Position numbers and translations under genes: made by a program. Below, piece by piece: positions 1-11,412 of a DNA stretch of 64,000 nt (position 1 is the stretch's first letter; every line of letters begins with the position of its first letter). The notes under the pieces are model-generated. The model was not told the DNA's origin and made no database searches. It was given only the letters and a program-made list of their open reading frames with translations. Source of the DNA: Skeletonema tropicum (Eukaryota > Bacillariophyta > Thalassiosirophyceae > Thalassiosirales > Thalassiosiraceae); NCBI GenBank assembly GCA_037178625.1, contig CM074134.1, positions 2,790,001-2,854,000 of the forward strand, written 5' to 3'.

Positions 1-167
1 ACCCTCTCACTATGTGACCGGGTTGTTGCTTCCGTGGAGGACAGATTGGTAGGGCAACTGCTGAAGAACTCGTTGGCATATGCATATGACGTATTGGAAG
101 GGTAGCATGCGTAGCAGCACATGTGGCACCGATGGTCCCAGTAGGAAGGACAGAGCCTCGGTCTCCC

Positions 168-460
168 ATCGATACAACATCCATCATCCCGTCCCCTCAT
201 CAGTAAAAGATATCTCAGCACATCTTCCACAAAGGATAGTCCGATACAAGCTGCACCTAATATTCAGCTTGGCTAGAGAACCATCCACCAATGACTAACA
301 CTCCAGCTCGATGGGGAACTTCCACAGACGATGCCCCCCTAGCGGCATCTGGTCTCCACCAAAATTATGAAATATGTATTTGACTGATTGAAGAACACGT
401 CCGTCTTCTACCACACATCGATCGATACAACATCCATCATCCGTCCCCCATCAGCAAAAG
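168..460. repeat. short direct repeat pair in a gene-free region
   Basis: About 40 bp at 168-209 (starting ATCGATACAACATCCATCAT) recurs nearly unchanged at 421-460. No convincing gene is visible in 1-1325; the short ORFs there have no recognisable features. Confidence 0.6.
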
Positions 461-1099
461 TTGATCGTGGAACACCCCCAGCATAGCAAATTGCTAGAAG
501 GCGTTCACGTCCTTCACCAACCTACCCCCCCCGGAAAATAATAATATCCGTAGAGTAGACGTCCCCTGCCCATGCCGATCGAAATCGAGCAGAGAAGAGC
601 TGCTGGAGGGGTCCTACGCGTCAGGAACCCCCCCGGACCAACACGCACCATGTGCGACAACAATATTATACACTCCAACCCACCATCCGCATCATCGTAT
701 GAGAGTTGTGAGGGTGGGAGGGGGAAAAAGACATACAAAACCCGTGAACGTTGACTCTCAAAGACGTTCACCAAACTTTAAAAATTTAATAAGCTGCTTG
801 GAAAATGCGTTGTGGAGTCTTGATCGGGTCCTCCTTACTAACCAAATTCCAAGCGTCTATCTCCCATTCAAATGTTCAGTGTTGTCGTCGCACCTGCGTG
901 TTGATAAAGCAAAGAGTGACCTCGCAACTCCAGCTACTTTTCACTTTGGTTTGGTACGCCTTTCTCACTCCGTCATTTGAATACAAATCTTTCTGCATCT
1001 GGCGTCGTTCTTCTTTGAAAGCCGCTCGCTTCTTAGATGTTTTCTGCTCGTCCGTTCAATCCTTACTACTGGCGGACCCTCTTTACTAATGTGACGATC

Positions 1100-1121
1100 G
1101 GACCAGCAGCCGAGCTGGTCC
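1100..1121. repeat. dispersed stem-loop motif, copy 1
   Basis: GGACCAGC and GCTGGTCC form a perfect 8-bp stem around a 6-nt loop, followed by GGTCTA. The same hairpin with one loop change, also followed by GGTCTA, lies at 16509-16530, about 15 kb away. Confidence 0.6.
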
Positions 1122-1178
1122 GGTCTAGTAATCTATCTACTTTATCCCTATCACGACACACCAATAGTCAATATTATG

Positions 1179-1200
1179 TACTTATGTGTACACATAAGTA
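1179..1200. repeat. perfect 22-bp palindrome upstream of the M8 peptidase
   Basis: The half-site TACTTATGTGT is followed directly by its reverse complement. It lies about 130 bp before the first ATG and about 550 bp before the preferred start of the downstream gene. It could be a dimeric regulator site or chance; only the symmetry is observed. Confidence 0.5.
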
Positions 1201-1748
1201 AGTATGTAGCTGTAGATTGAGTCCCGCCAGTCTTGATCTCACATTATTGGCACGCGCGCCGTTAGTTTTTTGCCGGAAAAGCTCGCTCCAAACAGCCCAA
1301 CAACAACAACAAGACACAACATCACATGCCTACGACGACCATGCACGACGAATCAGTTCATGAACTCAACATTCATTCATTCATTGCTACAGATAGCCCC
1401 TGGTCGACATCTCGGCTTGATTCTCGAACACATCGATCATTGATTTTTAAAACGAAAGCTTTTGGCGCACAAGATCAAAAAAATAACGGACACGAAAAAA
1501 TGAAAAACGAAATGAATTATTGTTATCATTATAAATCCGCAACAACCGCTCCATCAATCAATCCCGTCGGCGACGACTGCTCCATACGAACGAAGACGAT
1601 GACGACGACAAAACAACAGCGTCGACGACGACAACAATTGAGTGCAGAAAAGTTTCTGACAACAACATCAAAATCAGCTCATCAAGCGAACCAATTTATT
1701 GCTCACAAAACTCCTCGCAAAAGACTAACCTCAACAACCACCACTCGA

Positions 1749-4211
1749 ATGAATTCGTTCATTCTACTCACCGCCGCCACAGCCTCCCTTTTACTATTAC
1801 TCCGACCTGCAGCAGTAGCAGCAGCAGTGGAAGAAATTCCAGGCCTCCTCTTTCAAAATGAATTAGATCAGGCTATTACAACAACTTCAGCTGTGCCCTT
1901 CAACAGCCTTCGCCAGTCCAACCAAAACCAACAACCACAACATTCTCAAGAACGACCACATGGACACCCAATCCACCGAATATACCGCACCGGAGCACCG
2001 ATTCGACGAACCATGGAACAATTGGAGAATGAAATGTCGTATTATCAGACGGGGTTTCGGGAGATTGAACATGTGGTGAATTATGGGGGGAGGCATCCGT
2101 TTGAACGAATGAGAAGGGAGCAGCAGCAGAGTGTACGGGGGGATGATGGAATGGAGGGGGCTAGAACAACGGATGAACGTGATTTGAAAGAAGATGGAGG
2201 GGGTGACGATGGTGATAATACTGCATTTGCCACTGGCTCTGACAATACGGATGAATCAACCCCAACAACAACAGCAACCAAAGACGAAGAAGATGATGAT
2301 CCATTCCAACCAATCCGTATCCACTTTGACACCACCGCCCTAGACGAACAATACACATCCTTCAACGAACCTAAAATTGCCTTTGTCAAAAATGTCATTC
2401 TCCCCCGCACACGTGACTTTTGGTCCGCCGCCCTATCCGTGGTACCCGTCCAAGACAATCTATTCGTTAGTACCTCCGAACTCCAAGGACGAATTTACTG
2501 TGGAGATACCGAATTTTCCAAAGTGCCCAATGATCATATTTCGAATGGTGTGGCCAATACTGATTTGATATTGTATGTCAGTGGTGCACCCTCACGTCGA
2601 TTTTGTGGACCGAGTACACTAGCGGTAGCGGTGGCTTGTAACTTTGATCAATTTGATCGGCCTACCGCTGGTGCTATCAACTTTTGTCTCGATCAGATTG
2701 AATTGGATGAATATGGATCGGCAAGTGAAAGTGTGATTGATGATAATGTCGACGTGGCTATTCATGAAGCGGCACACGTACTTGGAATGTCGAGTAATTC
2801 CTATCGATTCTTTTGGGATCCTGACACCGGTAATGTTCGTACACCCCGTCCATTCCAAGAACGGGATGTGGTTTGTGTCAATGGAAAGGAACAGACATTG
2901 ATTCTACCCGATACGAATACGATGAAGTTTTTTATTGCCAATAATGGACAACGATATGCAAGTATCGTCACGCCCAAGGTGGCAACTGTGGCACGAAACC
3001 AATTTGATTGTCAGGAGTTGAAGGGGGCACAGTTGGAGAATCAACCGACTGGTGAGGGGAGTTGTACGGGGGATCATTGGGATGAACGATTGTTTTATTC
3101 CGAGGCGTTGAGTGGTGTGATTAGTCCGACGACGAATGTGTTGTCTCCGTTGACTTTGGCGTTGTTGGAGGATAGTGGATGGTATAAGGCGAATTATACC
3201 AGGGTGAATAATAGTCCGTGGGGTTTAGGAGTGGGGTGTGATTTTATATCGGGACTTTGTCTGATTGGTGGGGGAGATGGACGTGATGGAGAATTGCCAA
3301 GCTACTCTCAGGGATTCTTTTGTAACAGGGCATCCAAACGGGGGTGTAGTCCAGCACTTTCGCACAAGATGTCCTGTACCATGATTGATTATAGTCTTCG
3401 AGGTGGTGAATATATGCCTCCGGAAACATTGCAGTACTTTGCCAAGGCGGAGATTGGTGGACCGCGAGAAGCGGACTTTTGTCCCGTCTATGGTAGTGTG
3501 TATAGTGGACTCAGTGCTGCGGAATTGGACTGCCGTATCAAAAGCAATGAGGATTCGATTGATGTTATTTACAGTGAAGAGTATGGAGAAAATTCCATGT
3601 GCTTTGAAACCAGTGGTAACGAAGGACGATGCTACCGTGCCCAATGCATCTATGAGGACTTTAATTTGAAGCTCAATGTCGATGGGACATGGTACACATG
3701 CGAAGAGGACTTTCAACAGATTGAAGTTAGCACACTTAATGGTGCGTTTGGAACCACCGTTACTTGTCCTCGATTGAGTCAGGCATGCCCGGACATGTTC
3801 TGTCCCGTGAATTGTGCCGGTCGTGGTAAGTGTGTATTCGACCTTGAAGGTGCGAATGGCACGATTGCTCGTCCACGGTGCGAATGCTTTGATAAAAATG
3901 ATAGATCGGCAAGCTGCTCGGAAACGTTTACCTTGAATGGGAAGTACCTACGCGACTCGGGGAGTTTGACGGATACCATCAAGACAAACTTCTTTGAACC
4001 TCTCATTGCTGTGTTTGTCGATCATCCGGATACATGGACCACGTCGAGTTGGGCATGGGCCGCGGCATTGTTTGTCGTGTTCTTGTTGATGATTTTGTGC
4101 ATCTGTTCGAGCTTTTGGCCTGAGAAGAATGAAAAGAGGCGTCCTGTTCGTCCTAAGGATAGGAGAAGAACTCCTGCCCGTGCCCGTGGAAGAACGATGG
4201 CGGCCATGTAA
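1749..4211 (+). CDS. leishmanolysin-like (M8) zinc metallopeptidase, type I membrane protein
   Basis: Single exon, 820 aa from the preferred start. The zinc-binding HExxH reads HEAAH at residues 339-343, followed by GMSSN as in peptidase family M8. A downstream GDHWDERLFYSE segment fits the third zinc histidine, and TLALLEDSGWY fits the region after the Met-turn, with Leu where leishmanolysin has Met. Many cysteines follow, including an EGF-like stretch (CPVNCAGRGKC). A hydrophobic helix near residues 768-790 and a basic 30-residue tail predict a surface-anchored enzyme with a short cytosolic end. The frame is open back to an ATG at 1326 (961 aa), but those 141 residues are low-complexity, whereas the ATG at 1749 opens directly into a signal peptide (MNSFILLTAATASLLLLL). 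M8 enzymes cleave surface or matrix proteins; the substrate here is unknown. Confidence 0.88.
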   Translation: MNSFILLTAATASLLLLLRPAAVAAAVEEIPGLLFQNELDQAITTTSAVPFNSLRQSNQNQQPQHSQERPHGHPIHRIYRTGAPIRRTMEQLENEMSYYQTGFREIEHVVNYGGRHPFERMRREQQQSVRGDDGMEGARTTDERDLKEDGGGDDGDNTAFATGSDNTDESTPTTTATKDEEDDDPFQPIRIHFDTTALDEQYTSFNEPKIAFVKNVILPRTRDFWSAALSVVPVQDNLFVSTSELQGRIYCGDTEFSKVPNDHISNGVANTDLILYVSGAPSRRFCGPSTLAVAVACNFDQFDRPTAGAINFCLDQIELDEYGSASESVIDDNVDVAIHEAAHVLGMSSNSYRFFWDPDTGNVRTPRPFQERDVVCVNGKEQTLILPDTNTMKFFIANNGQRYASIVTPKVATVARNQFDCQELKGAQLENQPTGEGSCTGDHWDERLFYSEALSGVISPTTNVLSPLTLALLEDSGWYKANYTRVNNSPWGLGVGCDFISGLCLIGGGDGRDGELPSYSQGFFCNRASKRGCSPALSHKMSCTMIDYSLRGGEYMPPETLQYFAKAEIGGPREADFCPVYGSVYSGLSAAELDCRIKSNEDSIDVIYSEEYGENSMCFETSGNEGRCYRAQCIYEDFNLKLNVDGTWYTCEEDFQQIEVSTLNGAFGTTVTCPRLSQACPDMFCPVNCAGRGKCVFDLEGANGTIARPRCECFDKNDRSASCSETFTLNGKYLRDSGSLTDTIKTNFFEPLIAVFVDHPDTWTTSSWAWAAALFVVFLLMILCICSSFWPEKNEKRRPVRPKDRRRTPARARGRTMAAM

Positions 4212-6438
4212 AATTCTTTATACATGAGTAGAGAGCTAGAGAGAAAAAGAGAGACTGTGCAGCCAAAAGTGAAAGTATGATGGAGTTTTCTGTAAGGGAG
4301 AACAATCATGGGAATTAGAATCAATGTTGTTTCAATTGACAAATACCATAGTAGATGAGAAAATAATAAATTTGACTTTAGACTGACTTTTGTTGAATGC
4401 ATGTAGAAAAGGCTGACTGCTTCCATAACGTAAAGCCACATTATTGTGTGGGAAGTAACTCTAGAACTGTTGACCAGGGCGACGGAACTCTGCTGCATTG
4501 GGAGGCTCATAAAATATCCTCTGTAAGTAGAAGTAGACATTTGTATTCAAGCTCCGTTCAATTCTACGCAACTGCCTGATGTAAGTTTCGTATCCAATGC
4601 TTTCACTGCCCACTGCCACTGCTCGGGGTCGGGGATCAAGCCAGTTGATCTCGCAAGAATGACTATGTGACTACCGCTAACATCGTGAATGCACGACGGT
4701 CTCCATTTGAACAATCTTCTCCCAGATCAGCTGCAATGTTGTAGCTTTAGCTTTAGCATCACCTCTGCAAGTGGAACCCGTGCGGGCAGTTCTCACATGC
4801 TTCGTAGTATCGCTACGAAGTTTAATGTGACACTAGAAGCGGCTCATGCGCATATTGACCACGCGATAGATACGATATGGTTGAATGTGGTGCTGCCAGC
4901 CAGCTCAAACTAAAGGATTACACAACACTTGGCAAGCATCCCCTCATTGTCCCAAGATTCTTTGTCGTATCCCAGCACTGTTGCAGCCTACCTTTGACCT
5001 TCATTTAAATCATCCCAATCCCAGTACTCGTCACATGCATCTGGCTCCTTATCACCATTCCACATCTTTTTGTTGTAGCCGAGCTTCTTTGCTCTTGGTC
5101 AGAACATATAATTATTGTTTGTTTCAATTTTTTATTATGTTGAAATCATCGTGGATTATTGCATAGGGTGTATTTATTGGCATACATGGAAAGGATTTGC
5201 GTTCAGCGAGCAACGGGAAGTAGTACATGTTGTTAGAAAATTGGTCGTCGATCCATGAGCACATTTCGGAGAGAAAGAATAATCATCTCATTCACCAACT
5301 TCCTTCGCCTCCTCTGGAAGATCCTTCCAGCTCAAATCGTCGTACTTCGTCATGGTCTCGATTCTCGATGCTAATGTTTAAGGTCGCGGCATAGCTTATT
5401 TTTGTACTAATTCATTCGTAGCACGTATTAGTAACGTACGTTCGTAAATGCCTAGTGGTAAATTATGAATCCACCACATCCACGATTGAATACGTGGCCG
5501 TGTTGTACTTGTACATGTGGGTTGTACCCCTCGCTCATAGTTGACAGGATTATCAATGCGCGGAGGACAAGCAATAGAGGAGACAAGTTCCTTTGGAAGA
5601 ATGTTTTTGACAAGAGGCAACACGAAGAGATGCCTGCTCAGGGCACATAAAAGAATGGGCTGCGTGTCGATTTGATTAGGTTATCCCCTATTTGATTTTG
5701 GTAGAAGAAAAATCTAGATATGCAATGCAAGAAAGGCTGTTTTGGGTGATCCCCTAATAGTAAGTTGTTTGTTCTTCAATCACATCACCCATGAGGCCCC
5801 CCACCTCTGAAAATCCATCAAAATGCCTTCACCATGGTGGACTACTAGTAAAAATGAGGTCAATGAATATGCTTCTATTAGGCTAATAATCGACATTCCC
5901 CTCCCCTATTATGGCATAGGATCTCCGAACCGCCGTTTATTTTCCTAATTGGGCATCGTCTGTTGTGAAAATGACTATGAACATAACCATCATCGTCGAG
6001 TTGGTCGGATGATGCAATTATATTCCCACCATGTCAACGACAACACCATCGCCGTCGACGAACACCGAACAACTCCGCCGAACCGACATCAAAAATAATA
6101 TCCACTATTGGTGAAATATTCTGCTCGATGATGCTTGTTATTTATTAATGGCGGCCGTTTTACAGTGACAAGTAATGGTGCAAAAACAATGTGTGGGTGT
6201 TGGGATCATTATTATTTCTACAGCCCATGTTGACGCATCCCAGCAACAACTAATGACTGGTTCTTCATTACTTAGTATTGGAGAGTAGTGAATCTGCGTT
6301 TAGTGCCTCGAAGGGGGGGGGGGTGTTAATTGCAGTGGGGGTATTCCGTAAAACTAATTTTGAACACAAGATACTACTTAGAGAGAGGGTGAGTTCAAGA
6401 GTGTACATGACGCAATGCCAATTGTGTTATTGTAATCA
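4212..6438. other. gene-free interval with one dispersed repeat copy
   Basis: Apart from the repeat at 4409-4802 I see no supportable gene. There is a short G homopolymer near 6315-6325. The small ORFs lack codon structure or motifs. Confidence 0.5.
4409..4802. repeat. dispersed repeat, copy 1 (pairs with 27447-27820)
   Basis: About 390 bp matches 27447-27820 with scattered substitutions and small indels, from the shared ACGTAAAGCCACATTAT to the shared CTCACATGCT. The second copy abuts a Ty1/copia reverse-transcriptase fragment, so this may be retrotransposon-derived, but I cannot read a continuous protein through it on either strand. Confidence 0.8.
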
Positions 6439-8666
6439 CTAACTTGTTTTCAATTTTTTAACATCAATTTGAGCATCGGGGTGTGGTGCTGCTGGTCTCT
6501 TCGTATCATTGCTCGTCTTCGACCCTGCGGGATTTGGGGTTGCCTCTCGCTTGGTCTCTCTGCTCTTCTTGTTCTTGTCGACGCCTGCTGGAGCGGGATG
6601 CGCTGTTGCTGGTCTCTTAGTATCATTGCTTAGCTTCCTCTCAACGCCTGCGGGATGTGGGGTTGCCGGTTGTTTGGTCTCTTTGCTCTTCTTGTTCTTG
6701 TCCACGCATGCTTTCAAATTTGATCGCAGAGACATGTCATGCTTTTGACAATGTTGTTCCTTCCACCGACGAAATACAACTGCAAACCTAGAGTGGATCA
6801 TCTTCCGAAGAATAATTTGGTACACTTCCTCTATCGCATCTTGCCGGAAATTCATCGAGGGGGACTGACACAATGATACAAATTTGGAGTGGATGGATGA
6901 GTTGTGCATCACAAGATGTTTTCCATCCTTGAAACAAGAACGAAGGTTTTGTTTCATACGTTCCTGTGTAAATGCGTTGCGGATGACTTCCATTGCATCC
7001 TCGCCCCATTCAAAGAAGTAAGATGACACCAACGTAAGTCCACCACAGTTTACCATTGACATGTTTGTATCGTAGTACTTTGCCAAGTACTCCTCATCTG
7101 CATCTTCCTCCAAAATTATCATTGACGACAGTAAGCGCTTACTCTCATTCTCTTCCTCGTTATCATCTCTATATTTCTTCAGTGCACTAAATATAGACCA
7201 TCCCACAAAGCTGTTGACTTCATTAATCTCCTCTGATGATGATAATTTCGAAGTTTGCTTCTGTTTCAACAACTGTGGATTCCTCTTTGTTCGAGCATGC
7301 CGTAGTTCAGACGTAAGCCAGTCCTGGTGGAGTTGCGATAGCATCATTCCAAGGAGCATACACCCCGGACGAGATTTGCTGAGATTGCCAGGCAATTTGG
7401 CTTTGCATATTTCATCGAACTCTGTTGACTTGCAGAACTTGTGCGCGTTGGCTTCGAACGATGAGGCTTTGGACTTCCTCTTCCTCATTATCTCCGCTGT
7501 AAATGAGAACAATTTGTTTAAAATAGCCTGACATCCATCATCAAATGCCGCTGAACCTGCTCCAGACTGTGTTACTGCTAGTAGTTCCTTGAACCATGCA
7601 TCTGTCTCGTTATCTATCGACAATCGGAGCCACTGATGGAAGGTGTCTAAATTCAGCAACTCATCCATATACCCACTTGGGAGAATCTTTTCTGACAGAG
7701 CCTTCAAAACAGACAACTCAGACTTACTTGCTTTCGGTGCGCATGCCACTAAATCAATGGAGAACGCACGGGATTGTCCAAACGATTCATTCTTTCGTAT
7801 CTTTTTGAACACTGACACTGATATTCTCCCATCCTTCTCCTGACTTCTTTGCTTTTGATGACATAACATCCCATCCTTCTCCTGACTTCTTTGCTTCTGA
7901 TGACATAACAATTCACGTACATCTAGGTGCTCTCCATTTTGGATTTCGCCTACATCATCACCCGAGTACATTTTGTTCTTTTTTAACTCTTTGTTAGGAT
8001 TAGGATCTCGAATGTTGACATTCTTCACGATGGAGCAGTAGCTTGTTGCCGAATCTTGACCACTACTCCTCACGAGAGAGAACCAAGCCTCGATAACACT
8101 GGAGAGTTAGCATGTGCAGGAGACACTGCATAGAATTTGATGTTGGTGTGTCTGCGGGCATAATCTATGACGCTGCGGCAGTACAAATAGAATCCACGAC
8201 ATGTGATTCTCAGATTCTTCCATGGCTCAGAAGCAAGGAATTGTGCTTCCCAGTTCTTGTCGCCACTTTTCCTCTCTTGCTGCTTCGACCACAATCGATG
8301 GAAGTACTCAAGAGACAGCTTCACTTGCTTTTCGTGCCTTCAATGAGAGAGTAACAAATTATAAGTTCAAGATCACAAACAAAAACAATCACAAGTCTAT
8401 TATTACACTCACTCATCAATTGTTTTCTCTCCAACTTGATATTGATAGTCCATATTCATGAGCCGCATGTGAAATATTTCATGGACGTGAGCAAGCCATT
8501 CAAACGAGCTTATTTCATGTTGAATGGCTTCAGCTCTTTCGGGCAGCATTTCCCCACTCTGCACTCGGCCACGGAGGAGACGTTTCAGTTCAACAGCAAC
8601 TTCCGGCATGTATCCAACTTTATTACCGGTTTTCGAGTCTTTCACTTTCAACCGTCGGTCCATCAT
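6439..8666 (-). CDS. unrecognised nuclear gene, three exons, 688 aa
   Basis: Proposed exons are 8666-8413, 8337-8185 and 8098-6439. Intron 1 (8412-8338, 75 bp) has GTGAGT and a TTGAAG acceptor. Intron 2 (8184-8099, 86 bp) has GTACTG and ends CTAACTCTCCAG. The joined CDS is 2,067 nt with no internal stop, and frames match at both junctions. I do not recognise the product. It starts MMDRRLKVKD and is rich in charged residues. Near the exon-3 start it carries a 13-residue tandem duplication (LCHQKQRSQEKDG twice), and it ends in a basic tail of Lys/Pro/Ala repeats (such as NDTKRPATAHPA) ending VKKLKTS, which could be a nuclear-localisation or nucleic-acid-binding tail. The function of the globular middle is unknown. 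Confidence 0.7.
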
Positions 8667-11342
8667 CGGTCATCACACCTAGAGCTATATATAGTTCTTT
8701 ATCGTTCGGGCGCGGCCGGCGCGAAAAAAACGCCGATTTTCATACTTTAAGTATGATTTTTATTTTCACACCCTTATAACTTGACGATAACTCCGTTTTC
8801 AGAAGCAAATGAGGGCAGAATCGAAATCTACGGTGAATTTTACATAGGAAAAGACTATCACCACTTTATTTTTGACCGAATACAAATGAAATAAAAGCAC
8901 TTCAAAAAAACTTACCTCTTCATACTTAAAGTATGGTTTCTGTGTAGGTCCCTAAAGCAACCCCATGACTGGCTCATATGGCAATGAATATTGCACGGGT
9001 CCAATCCCTAACCCTATTGCGATGATTGTTGGTCTTTGAACCATACGGATCGGCCTATTATTGACGTTGTGGTGGTCGAAATGAGACGAGGTGGGCGATA
9101 TTTTGAACAAAAGATGTGCAGATGGATATGGTGGAGAATCGACCCATGAACTCCATCAATCACCAAACAAATGCACAGGACAACGGTACTATATATATGG
9201 AACGTGTCGGTGCTGAGGGAACGGGTGAGGGAGTGATAATATAGCGGTATTGATGGTGGCGGAGTGTTGGCGGATTTGGAAAATGAAAAAAATATTTTTC
9301 AATGGAATTGTTGGATCAGGACAAGTATAGATGCCAGCATGTCGTACTTTAGCCGCAGTTTATTGATTATCATACATATGGAAGGACTACTGTGCATTAT
9401 GAGGCGTCGGCTTACTGTATTACCTTCGGTTTAATACATGATATTGAGCGGCACATCGGTAGAAATGCACAAGATATGCCCTGTATATATCAGCGGAGGG
9501 GGCGTCGTGGGGGGGCAAATACAATACAACCAACGCATCGACGGTCGAGAACACACTATGGAGAATTCGTTTACTAAGTATAATACTGTAATTCATTGTT
9601 TGATTATAGTTATAGGCGTAGTAGTGTAGCGGCTGTCATGGTGGGGGATGGTAGTGCTTCGCCGATGTCGTTACAAAAAAACAATTTTGCGTACTATTCC
9701 TACGTAGGACCCTCGTAGAGCGATCCATACTTAAAGTATGCGTATATGATCGACCATACCTACTTAAAAATAATCTATCTATCTATCTATACTTAAGGTC
9801 GAACACAAGTAATTCTTACTACTATTCCTACGTACAAATCGCTATTTTTGCCGTAGCTAGAGTGACGATTCCTATCGTAACCTCAAATTCGCTAAACGGT
9901 ACCACTCAAATCCACCCTCCGATTGTCATCTTTTACTTTTACACCCTCACCATGATGTCCTCCACTCCTATGGCCACAGTTATGCACAACCAATAAAAAC
10001 ACCCATGATACTCAGCTTATCTGATCTTATACATCATCATCTAATCGACAACGACGGCAATACTCAGTTGATTGATCGAAAATGAAGAAAATAACGTCGC
10101 CATCGACGGCGTAAAATCCACAACTTTTACCTCCCTTCACCACTCCCACGGACGTTTGCGTGGTGATAAACATCTAAGGAGAGGCTTTCCTCGCATCCAA
10201 TCGATATGCGGTATATGAGGGACATCTTTTGCTACCTGAACTGTTCACAAACATCAACTAGTACATGATCAAGCACATTTTATCAGTGAGAGGCAATCTA
10301 TTTTTCTATCCAGAGTGTATGCAATAATCAACTTTGTAAGGAGCCAATAACTGCATATGGGTGGTTGACCGTGTAAGATACATCATATATAGTCAATAGA
10401 AGACTTATATGCGTTGGCAGTGCATAATGTTTGTGTTTAATATCAGATATACTGTGTTATTATTTGTGGTATTTTATGTAAATTATTAAATAAGTAATAC
10501 TTGATAAATATGATGTTCCCCTCAACATACTTTATTGATTACACTCCCATGGATATATACAATCAAAATAATGATATATCAATGCTTCTTTAATCGATAT
10601 CCACGCCGTTTTCATTAAATTGTCAGTTGATTGTTGTTTTCGACGGAAATGACAATTTGTGAATATTTTTGCACCGCGTAGGCAACGTTGTACAGCCTTT
10701 CCTTCCGCTGCAGAGTGCCAAGCCGTCGTCTATGATGATATTGGAGTCGAGGGAGCGGGTTGGTTGCCTTTGGAAATGGTTTATTGCCCCTCTTTACTGC
10801 GCAGTAGCGTTGATATAAAAATTTATCTGAAATTTGTTGACATCAAGTAACCGACGTTCCGGATGACGTAATCGGGCGAAGAAGCGGCTACCAAGACACT
10901 GATGCCTCCCTATGGATATATAGTATCGATTGTTGCGTCGTGGTGTCATCGTAAATGGTGGTAATGATGATTACCTAAGGCAGTAGTCGACAGCATCAGT
11001 TGCATCAACCAATTTCCGTTACGTCGCGGGGCAAAATTTTTTTCTCCTACAGATCGTCCGTTCATGCGACACTTTTTCGGGGGGGATCTACAAGTTGGGT
11101 TCTCCACCTCCAGATTGAAAAGTGTCGCATGGTACAGTGTCGATTTTGTACTACTAGGCAGTCCACAATGGCATCATGGTGGTTGTGCTGTGGTTGTGTA
11201 TTTGGCCGTTTTTCGCGGTGAAAAAGTGTGAGACAGAGCAGTCCGAAGTCGTTGGGCGAGGTGGTGCGTGACTTGAAACGGCCGTTTTTAAGTTCGCATG
11301 AGGATACCAATTCCTATGGTTGACCTACCAGCCCATTTTGTC
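8667..11342. other. gene-free interval with inverted repeats and palindromes
   Basis: No gene is supported. The interval contains three copies of a 15-nt near-palindrome (listed separately), a short ATCT microsatellite near 9771-9788, an 11-bp inverted repeat GCGACACTTTT near 11067/11125, and one arm of a long-range inverted repeat shared with the 3' end of the transposase-like gene. Confidence 0.5.
8741..8935. repeat. pair of mutually inverted 15-nt near-palindromes
   Basis: CATACTTTAAGTATG at 8741-8755 and its exact reverse complement CATACTTAAAGTATG at 8921-8935 bound 165 bp. A third copy, identical to the second, is at 9726-9740. Flanks outside the 15-mers do not match between the first two, so a transposon boundary is not established. 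Confidence 0.55.
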
Positions 11343-11412
11343 TTACAAACGGCCAACTTTTATTAGCGTTTTTTTACTTGTGTTCGACCTTAATATAAAG
11401 TATGAATCGCTC
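9718..11412. repeat. long-range inverted repeat bounding about 1.7 kb
   Basis: The left arm contains GAGCGATCCATACTT (from 9718) and TTAAGGTCGAACACAAGTAA (about 9792-9811). The right arm, ending near 11412, is the inverse of both blocks but with the spacer between them reduced to a few bases. This resembles terminal inverted repeats of a non-autonomous DNA element. The right arm encodes the last residues of the transposase-like ORF, so an insertion may have truncated that gene. No target duplication was found. Confidence 0.45.

Noticed and set aside
1326..1748. N-terminal 141 residues of the M8 peptidase ORF as protein
   Set aside because: Low-complexity, and the internal ATG at 1749 opens directly into a signal peptide; retained only as an alternative start.
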